In this document: positions 57,984-64,000 of the stretch, in pieces | Position numbering within the stretch: the first letter of the stretch is position 1 | How the letters are laid out: every line of letters begins with the position of its first letter | Origin: Atopsyche davidsoni | Taxonomy: Eukaryota > Arthropoda > Insecta > Trichoptera > Hydrobiosidae | Reading direction: 5' to 3' | Length of the DNA stretch: 64,000 nt | Assembly: GCA_022113835.1 (NCBI GenBank) | Contig: JAILWY010000015.1 | Coordinates: forward strand, 620,001-684,000 | Translations under genes and position numbers: made by a program | The notes under the pieces: model-generated | Seen by the model: only the letters and a program-made list of their open reading frames with translations | The model's database searches: none | What the model was told of the DNA's origin: nothing

Positions 57984-58094
57984 TTTAAGGGGGTATTTTT
58001 AGAATTTACGATGCTGGTTTATTTTAAATTTGGATAGTATAAAACAATTCATGTAATTTTACTGAGATCGAGCAATATCATTCTTCCCGGCCAA

Positions 58095-58150
58095 AAAAAT
58101 ATGACAGGTGGGAACGAACCCGCGTTCTTCGACCATCGCGGCCAAACACG
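58095..58150 (-). repeat. tRNA-like box A/box B pair at island edge
   Basis: Minus strand TTTGGCCGCGATGGTCGAAG followed by CGCGGGTTCGTTCCCACC. Box B is good and box A moderate. Possibly a SINE head fused to the island edge. Confidence 0.4.
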
Positions 58151-58872
58151 GCGAGAGGTTTTGTCAAACGAGGACACCAAATGGAGAGGTCGGCTACAAA
58201 TACAAATTAACAGGAATTCCTCCGAGGCATCTCGCTCGCTTCCTGACCTACCCGATCTCATAATGCCGAATGACAAATAGAACATTTGGGAAATCCTCTG
58301 CGGCCGCACGCGAGGCTCCCTTGCCAATGCGGGCAAATCCGCTCAGTTACGGGGAACTACTGCTTTATACCTGCGGTGCTCCTGGCTGAGGGTCGCGCCC
58401 GCAGGTAGCGTCACCTGGCGCGGCTCAGCTCGTCCGGCCCGTAATCCAGAGCCGCACTCGCCGATCGATTCGATCGATAGCACACACCACGGATCACTCG
58501 AACTCGATCGACTGCGAGTATCACTCGTCGACAGTACCCGGAGAACGACGGGTCAGTGAGTATCGGGAAGGGGCGCACTCAGGCTCACCGAGACTATCGA
58601 GGAACACTTCGGCGCTCGGTGTAACCCGGAATCGATACAAATATATCGACAAACGCGGCACAGATGTTTTGAAAACACCGCAGTACTTTTTCAGCTGACT
58701 GACCGCGGTGTCGCAAACTTTGACAGCGGTTTGACAAAGGAGTCGACAAACTCGTCGAGGAGCCGAAAAAAGTAGCACGCTCGTCGAAACTGAACTCGCG
58801 ACTGACTCGGCACTGGGTTAGGTTAGGTCGGAGCACACGCGGTATTGTTTGGCCGCAGTTTCGGGGAAGTTG

Positions 58873-58900
58873 GGTCGCGGGCGGGAGGTCGCGGGCGGGA
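58873..58900. repeat. 14-bp tandem duplication in the CpG island
   Basis: GGTCGCGGGCGGGA occurs twice in a row. Confidence 0.85.
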
Positions 58901-59103
58901 GGTCGGCGCGGACGTGCGGGCGCGCGGAGCTCACGGGCCGGACTGGCGCGGCTCTGCTCGGCGCGGCCTTCGGGCGTCTCCGGCGCGGCGGCGAGGCGCG
59001 GCGGAAACGCCCGAAGCGATGCAACTTTGCTCCGCAACGAATTTGTTTGCAGATCTGACAGTTCCGAGTTTACGAATATGCACCGAAATATTTGCCAGGT
59101 CTC

Positions 59104-59161
59104 ACCTAACTGACGTTGACTGCATTTGACAAATATGACCTAACTGACGTTGACTGCGTTT
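59104..59161. repeat. 34-bp tandem repeat, about 1.7 copies
   Basis: ACCTAACTGACGTTGACTGC starts at 59104 and again at 59138, with TTTGACAAATATG against TTTGTTGAAAAT after it. Confidence 0.9.
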
Positions 59162-59734
59162 GTTGAAAATAATTCGAGTCGTAAATTGATTTGTGCCAAG
59201 GTCAATATTATCTAGCCGATCGATCGATAATCCGTAGTGTGCATTTCTACAGAAATAAATATAAGCATAATTGTAAAATAAAATAGAGCATTATCCGCAG
59301 TCGGAATGACAGCTCAGACAGTGCAGTTGACTGTGTTGTTTCTGAAATGGTGGCGTGTCCCTCGACGGCGGGCATACAATTCAAGCAAAAGTATTTTAGC
59401 GTTTAAAATGTTAATTTTTTTCAATAAATATGAAGAGCTGCATAGCTAGAAGGTAACAATCATTTTTTGTGATCGCTTTCACCTTGCAAGCGCCTTTTTC
59501 AGACCAGTTATCACCTATTTGTAATTTTTGGCAGTTAAAATTTCTAGCATCCAACTGCGGTTTATTTATTTATATATTATTTAATATATATATAGTGTAA
59601 GTAAATTGTTCACTGATCTCTGTACAATACATATTTTTCTACATATTTTTTTCTTGTAATGTCGTTTTTTGTGTTTTGCCAAGAAACAATAAAAAGTGTT
59701 TCCCACATATCTTCAAAACCGAACAAGATGCAAC

Positions 59735-59905
59735 CGAAGCTGGTGGAGCCGCCTGCACCCGTTGCTATACAACTGGCAACCGATTTGTGACTAGCCGAAG
59801 AGGTCGTCCCATATCGGGTGTTATTTTTGTAGTTTTGTTTATTCAAACATCTCAGAGAAAGAATCTATTGGTCAGTAACCGTTCGGTTGTCGGTTATGCC
59901 GGAAC
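59735..59905. repeat. Diverged interspersed repeat, copy 1 of 2
   Basis: CACCCGTTGCTATACAACTG, GCAACCGAT and GGGTGTTATTTTTGTAGTTT line up with ACCCGCAGCGACACAACTTG, GCGACCGAT and GGGTGTTTTTCTAAGGTTTT at 60.7 kb, in the same order and orientation. Probably a MITE family. Confidence 0.5.
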
Positions 59906-60404
59906 GTGAGCGGGCAGCTTTACACTTTTGACATATACCAAAAGCGTTCTGAGGGTGACCTAAAAAAACAGGCATAAATATTTTAAGTATAGCTACCCCA
60001 ATAAATGACCGACCCCGGGCCATCTGCGCCCCTGCCGCCTTGCCTTCTGCCATTCAAGGAACAGACCGAGTCTCTCTTCCGTAACTACAGCGAGTCAATA
60101 GTTGGCATTTAAACTGAAATCAAAAACTAAAACTGAGATTTTTTATAAACGTTTTAGCCTTTTTTTCTTATTTACATATTGAGTAGATTAATATTAAACA
60201 AAACATATGACTAGTCGAACGGTTAAAGAGACTACAAATAGTTAGATCAAAATCGTCGTAATCTCCTAACCATTTATGTAAAGAAAACAGTCATCTCTAT
60301 AGGAACGACAATTTACAGGTAAATTAACGGGAAAATCTGAATAAATATATCGCATTTCATATCTCGAGACGGAGTCTTGTAGAATGTGCACTCGGTTCTT
60401 TAGA

Positions 60405-60475
60405 AGATTAGGCGGGATTCGAACCGCCGCCGCACCAGATCGGAGTACCCTTTAGCCGAGACTGTCCTCTTGCTT
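60405..60475 (-). repeat. tRNA-like SINE head
   Basis: Minus strand: CAGTCTCGGCTAAAGGGTAC, then GGCGGCGGTTCGAATCCCGC with a well-paired GGCGG/CCGCC T-arm-like stem. The acceptor stem does not close, so it is not called as a tRNA. Confidence 0.5.
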
Positions 60476-60689
60476 ATCTCTTCCCCCACAATGTTTGCGT
60501 TTATCCCCAAGGGATCCTAAGTAGACAAACCTTCCTACTGTATCAAATGCATAATTACCGATACTGACTTGAGAGAGGTGCTCAGACGAATCTATCGTCA
60601 CTATTCTCCTAGAAATGCTATTTTATTATATATATACAATATATAAATAAATATACATTTCATATTTTGTAAAGTAAAAATCGACCCAG

Positions 60690-60850
60690 TTAAGGCCGGC
60701 TATACCCGCAGCGACACAACTTGCGACCGATATCAAATTAACTAATAACGTCCCTTTATTTTGGGTGTTTTTCTAAGGTTTTACCAATGTAAATAAAACA
60801 AGAGAGGATGCAATTGACTAATTGCAAGTCGGTTGCAAGTAGAAGGATAA
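60690..60850. mobile_element. Possible MITE, copy 2 of the 59.7-kb family
   Basis: ACTTGCGACCGAT at 60720 and AGTCGGTTGCAAGT at 60827 form imperfect inverted ends about 120 bp apart. The left part matches the 59.74-kb copy. No coding. No clear target duplication was found. Confidence 0.45.
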
Positions 60851-60859
60851 ATATAAAAT

Positions 60860-61590
60860 AACATAGAGACCCCTCTTTACTACCAAAACATAGGTCAAAA
60901 AAATCTGAATATACCAATATAAATAAACAATGAATAAGAAGGCCACAGTAAGCACAATAAATGAACTATCCAAACTTTTGGTTTTCAGTAATTCGTAGCT
61001 TACTTACCTCAGCCAAAAGTTCAACAGTTGTATTTTCAACTTTAAATTGGGAATAAGACATGACAGAATAAAGTTTTCCGATAAAAGTTAGCGCCGTGAC
61101 GCTGGCCTTGCTTGGCCCCCGACTGCGTGCCGCGTGCCTGGCGAGTCTCATCAAACGCTCATTTGCCTAGTGCTAAAAAAATGTGAAAAACACGCGTATA
61201 TGAATTGTTACCTCTATTGTGTTATATATTTAGTGATTTTAGATTTTAATCACTGTAAAACGTTTACCTATCTTTGCTCTGTGCCATATAATTTTAAGAA
61301 TAAACCAAAAAACCGTTTTCTTTATACAAACATAACACTCACTGATATGCTTTTTTAAAAATAAATACATAACAAATCATTTTACTGTTCCATTGTGTTA
61401 CTAGAGGAAAGCATTCCTAACAATCCGTGAGCAGTTTGATATCAGTTTAACTGAAGACCCATAAACTTCAGAGTCTCGATTGATCAACATTATACGGACG
61501 TTAATGACGAGAGTAGATTTTATGGCCAGAATCCACCTGTTCTGGCTGGTGGACGACATGGGAACAACGCTCGGCGCGCGTGCTCGGCGT
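60860..61590. other. AT-rich DNA with small GC-richer patch
   Basis: 61090-61155 holds GCGCCGTGACGCTGGCC and GACTGCGTGCCGCGTGCC. No gene recognised. Confidence 0.45.
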
Positions 61591-61594
61591 CACG

Positions 61595-61634
61595 CGAGCC
61601 ACGCGAGCCACGGGAGCCACGGGACGCGAGCCAC
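61595..61634. repeat. GAGCCACGN minisatellite
   Basis: GAGCCACGC-GAGCCACGG-GAGCCACGG-GAC-GCGAGCCACG, a 9-bp unit repeated about four times in a GC-rich patch (61570-61660). Confidence 0.85.
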
Positions 61635-61728
61635 GCCGCCCGGCCACGTGGCGGCAACTTGTCTCATATTATAGCTACTATGCTTATAAAGAAAATAATA
61701 AAAAATCTTTCGATGCCTATATTTTTAA

Positions 61729-61963
61729 CCCTTTCCACTCCGTTGGCGACAATGTGTCGACATGGTAAATTCTTTGTAATTCCATTGGCGACTAAAGGTC
61801 GCCATAGTGCACCTTTATTGTTTATCCTATAAGAAATCTAGGTGCGTATTAGAGCAGGTATAAACCCTTTTTGTCAGTTTTGCAAAGTAATTGCTGCCAT
61901 TCGGACGTATTCACGTTGTTAAATAAAAAATAAAAAAACTAAAATAATTAGGAGTTCAAAGGG
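61729..61963. mobile_element. piggyBac-like MITE (235 bp) with TTAA target duplication
   Basis: TTAA flanks both ends (61725-61728 and 61964-61967). The left end CCCTTTCCACTCC and the inverted right end CCCTTTGAACTCC match 11 of 13. Subterminal GGCGACTAAAGGTCGCC folds back, and a worn copy GGCGACAATGTGTCGAC lies before it. No coding frame. CCYT starts and TTAA targets fit piggyBac. Confidence 0.82.
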
Positions 61964-63039
61964 TTAAAATTACTTGCAATAATTTCTATAAGTATGACGA
62001 AAAATACATTTTTATATTGTTCTGTATGAATTTTGCTTTAGATGAAATCAAAATAAATTTAAAAAAAATATATATATATTTATCAGTGTGTTCTCCTTTA
62101 GTTTCACGTAACCATAGCGCAGCCTTGAATAGCGCAACATTGAACGTTCGTCATCAGATCCGTCACGCAGCAAAAACCCGTACACAATGTTCTATTAGCA
62201 ATCCGCACAGCCTCCGCTGAGCCTCCAGGCGGGCGTTCTTCGAATTCCGGTTCTCAACTATTATTAGCAACAAACAAAAACCGACGCTATCTGGTCTGAA
62301 CTGATCGGATGGATGCGGCTGGAGTCCGAGCTCGGGGCTATTAAAACATATCAGTTCAATCGAACAGTAAAGCGATAGACGTGTTTCATAAACCAATCAA
62401 ATAAACGAAAGAGATAGTAAAAAAAAAATATTGAATTGGATGATGTTGAATTCCTCGAGTGCTGCAAAGTGATACGTGTCTTATAAAACTTCGGTCCCGG
62501 TACTGGAATTATCTTCAAGGATCAATTCCAAATTCTTAAAAACACTTAATTCCATAAAGTATTATTTTTTAGGATTTCTTCAGAAGGACGCCTTTTAAAA
62601 AAGGCTGCAAATGAACGAAGCATGTAAGCATGTGACTCAAAGCGATTAAATACAAGTGTAACTGTCCAAATTGTGGTATGATATGTATGACAAATTAAAT
62701 GTATTTTATACCTTCAAAGTTTATTGATTAAGATCTGTTTGCATTACGAAAATTAAATGAGAGTCTTGCTTTTTATATAACTAATAATACACAAATTTAC
62801 ACTATCGGTCCAGCTATAAAGCAACCTCGGTGTCATTTTTTTATCTGATGTAGTGTTTTACAGACATAATTTCTATTGTCCTTCTAAGTGTCCTGAAATA
62901 AGTACATTGTACTGATTTACCATAGTTGGATATTTTACAATTTCCCTGCCGGGCGGATCCCGACCGGGTGATAATTTACCTTTAATATAACAGGCTAGCG
63001 TCTTCGCAGCCATTGTTCCGGGAAACGACTGCCGATATA

Positions 63040-63105
63040 ATCTAAATTAGCCCGCCCGGAGTCGAACCCGGCCCTTTAGTGCGGCCCACGAGCTGACGCC
63101 AGCAA
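63040..63105 (-). repeat. tRNA-like SINE head
   Basis: Minus strand GGCGTCAGCTCGTGGGCCGC (box A), then GGGCCGGGTTCGACTCCGGG (very good box B) 25-30 nt later. The T arm partly pairs; the D arm is poor. Confidence 0.5.
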
Positions 63106-63879
63106 ACCTCTTTGTGTACGCATATTTTAATTGGCTACCGTTCTTATAACAGCTAGAGTTCTATTACCCGGGATTTTAATCAGTGGTCCGGATAATCGAA
63201 CAAATATCCTAAATCGCACGCCCTTTTAAATAAGTGATGTAAATATAAGGCCATAGAAAACACTTTTTTTTAATTATTCATATTTTTATTTTTTATTCGT
63301 ATGTATTTATAGAAAATATTGTTCCTTGTGTTTAATTTCAACACCCACTGCTAGTCGCCAAATATCGGGCGAACTCGTGACGTAATCGTGGACATATCCA
63401 GGCGCAGTGATGCGAAGCACATTTCTGTCAAGTGTTAGATTTAAAAAATAGTTATTCGAGGAGACGCCATCATTATTTTACCAAAAAGATTATTTGATAT
63501 AGGAAATTTGTGGGCATAATTAATTTAATTTTTTTTTTTTTTTATTTTGTTTAAGTTTCAGTACGCTGAAAGGTTTATATCAAGTATAAAATCATCGTGT
63601 TTTGAGTATTGCGTGGTTGTAAATACTGCTGGGGCGCCATGTTGTTGATGGTACATTGTTGTAGTAAGAAATTGCAGTTGGTAGTGTCTCTAGTATACGT
63701 AAGTAGAAAAAAAACATAGAATACTCACTGAAACCCATATACTCCATGGTAAAGACAAGTAAGTGCAAGGCATCATGTTTGCTTTCCTATACAATTACAA
63801 GTTATTGCCAGTAATAAGGCACTCAAGCCATAATTGGATATTTTTCTTAAAAATATTAAATTCTTTTATATATATATAT

Positions 63880-63955
63880 ATTGAATTCGGATCTCAGCCT
63901 GGACCTCATGGTTAATAAACAATCATGCTAACCACTACACAATGTACTACAGTTT
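63880..63955 (-). repeat. tRNA-like SINE head with (TA)n tail
   Basis: Minus strand TTGTGTAGTGGTTAGCATGA is a textbook box A. GGCTGAGATCCGAATTC is a worn box B. A (TA)n tract (63869-63880) lies on the downstream side as a SINE-like tail. Confidence 0.55.
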
Positions 63956-64000
63956 TTTTATTTACGTACACAGAAACGAGCGAAATAAAACCCAGGTTTC

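Larger units (their letters stand above)
58060..59045 (-). promoter_or_regulatory. CpG-rich promoter-like island, probable transcription start region
   Basis: The strongest GC/CpG-rich block in the window, about 1 kb. On the minus strand two arthropod-type initiator words TCAGT lie at 58801-58805 and 58789-58793 (GAGTCAGTCGCGAGTTCAGT). The downstream sequence is rich in TCGA/ATCGAT words (CTATCGATCGAATCGATCGG). A CAG|GTATAA 5' splice-like site follows at 58371/58370. Frames of 60-147 codons overlap on both strands in different phases, as expected of GC-rich non-coding DNA. I infer a promoter plus 5' UTR exon of a leftward gene whose coding exons lie outside the window; a rightward gene is not excluded. 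Confidence 0.45.
61970..64000. other. Gene-free DNA with GC-richer patches and SINE traces
   Basis: Patches at about 62110-62340 (CAGCCTCCGCTGAGCCTCCAG, GATGCGGCTGGAGTCCGAGC) and 62940-63080 (CCCTGCCGGGCGGATCCCGACC, GGGTGATAATTTACC). Frames of up to 77 codons have no recognised domain. Two SINE heads are listed separately. Confidence 0.45.

Noticed and set aside
58594..59037. 147-codon minus-strand frame in the CpG island as a protein-coding exon
   Set aside because: Overlapping frames of 60-95 codons occur in other phases and on the other strand in the same GC-rich DNA. The translation is Arg/Ala/Pro-rich without any motif.
60405..60475. Functional tRNA gene on the minus strand
   Set aside because: Good T arm only; no closing acceptor stem and no proper anticodon arm.
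1..64000. Bacterial or phage features, CRISPR arrays, operons
   Set aside because: No Shine-Dalgarno-linked gene strings, no direct-repeat/spacer arrays, and abundant eukaryotic transposon relics.

Overview
The window is 64 kb of eukaryotic, roughly two-thirds A+T DNA, almost certainly from an insect. The evidence for that is a short TTAGG interstitial telomere-like tract (49.69 kb), mariner, Helitron, hAT, piggyBac-type and non-LTR relics of kinds common in insects, many tRNA-like SINE heads, and long (TA)n and (CA)n microsatellites. I find no intact protein-coding gene. The longest open frames are about 160-176 codons, are not recognisable, and mostly sit in AT-rich DNA. The only recognisable protein sequence belongs to broken transposable elements.

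Layout from left to right. 0-9.4 kb is AT-rich intergenic or intronic DNA with GC-richer islands, SINE heads, a mariner-type MITE (4.2 kb) and perfect hairpins. At 9.7-10.3 kb a 271-bp near-perfect inverted duplication carries a tRNA-like head in each arm, beside (TA)n tracts. 10.8-26 kb holds a series of GC-richer, non-coding islands between AT-rich DNA, plus a 28-bp-TIR element (19.4-19.8 kb). 27.3-27.9 kb is a TTAA-flanked MITE with about 70-bp terminal inverted repeats. 32.4-33.6 kb is a complete-ended Helitron with a decayed N-terminal domain, and a 662-bp relative lies at 52.0-52.7 kb. 34.0-34.6 kb is an internally deleted mariner with both ends and the transposase C-terminal half, followed by a pogo/Tigger-like terminus. 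45.7-47.0 kb is a ~330-bp tandem duplication whose first copy is split by a 583-bp hAT element with a perfect 8-bp target duplication. 53.0-53.4 kb is a second hAT-like element. 55.3-55.7 kb is the 3' end of a non-LTR retrotransposon. 58.1-59.05 kb is the only strong CpG-rich island, which looks like a promoter/first-exon region, perhaps of a gene read leftwards. 59.7-61.96 kb holds more MITEs, including a TTAA-flanked piggyBac-like one.

Nothing here forms an operon or pathway. The likeliest overall reading is an intron or regulatory desert next to a CpG-island promoter. The islands often contain TTTATG/TTTATTAC/GCAATAAA-type words reminiscent of posterior-Hox or Caudal sites. That reading is inference and needs cross-species conservation to support it. 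I saw no CRISPR array, rRNA, convincing functional tRNA, or microRNA that I could name.
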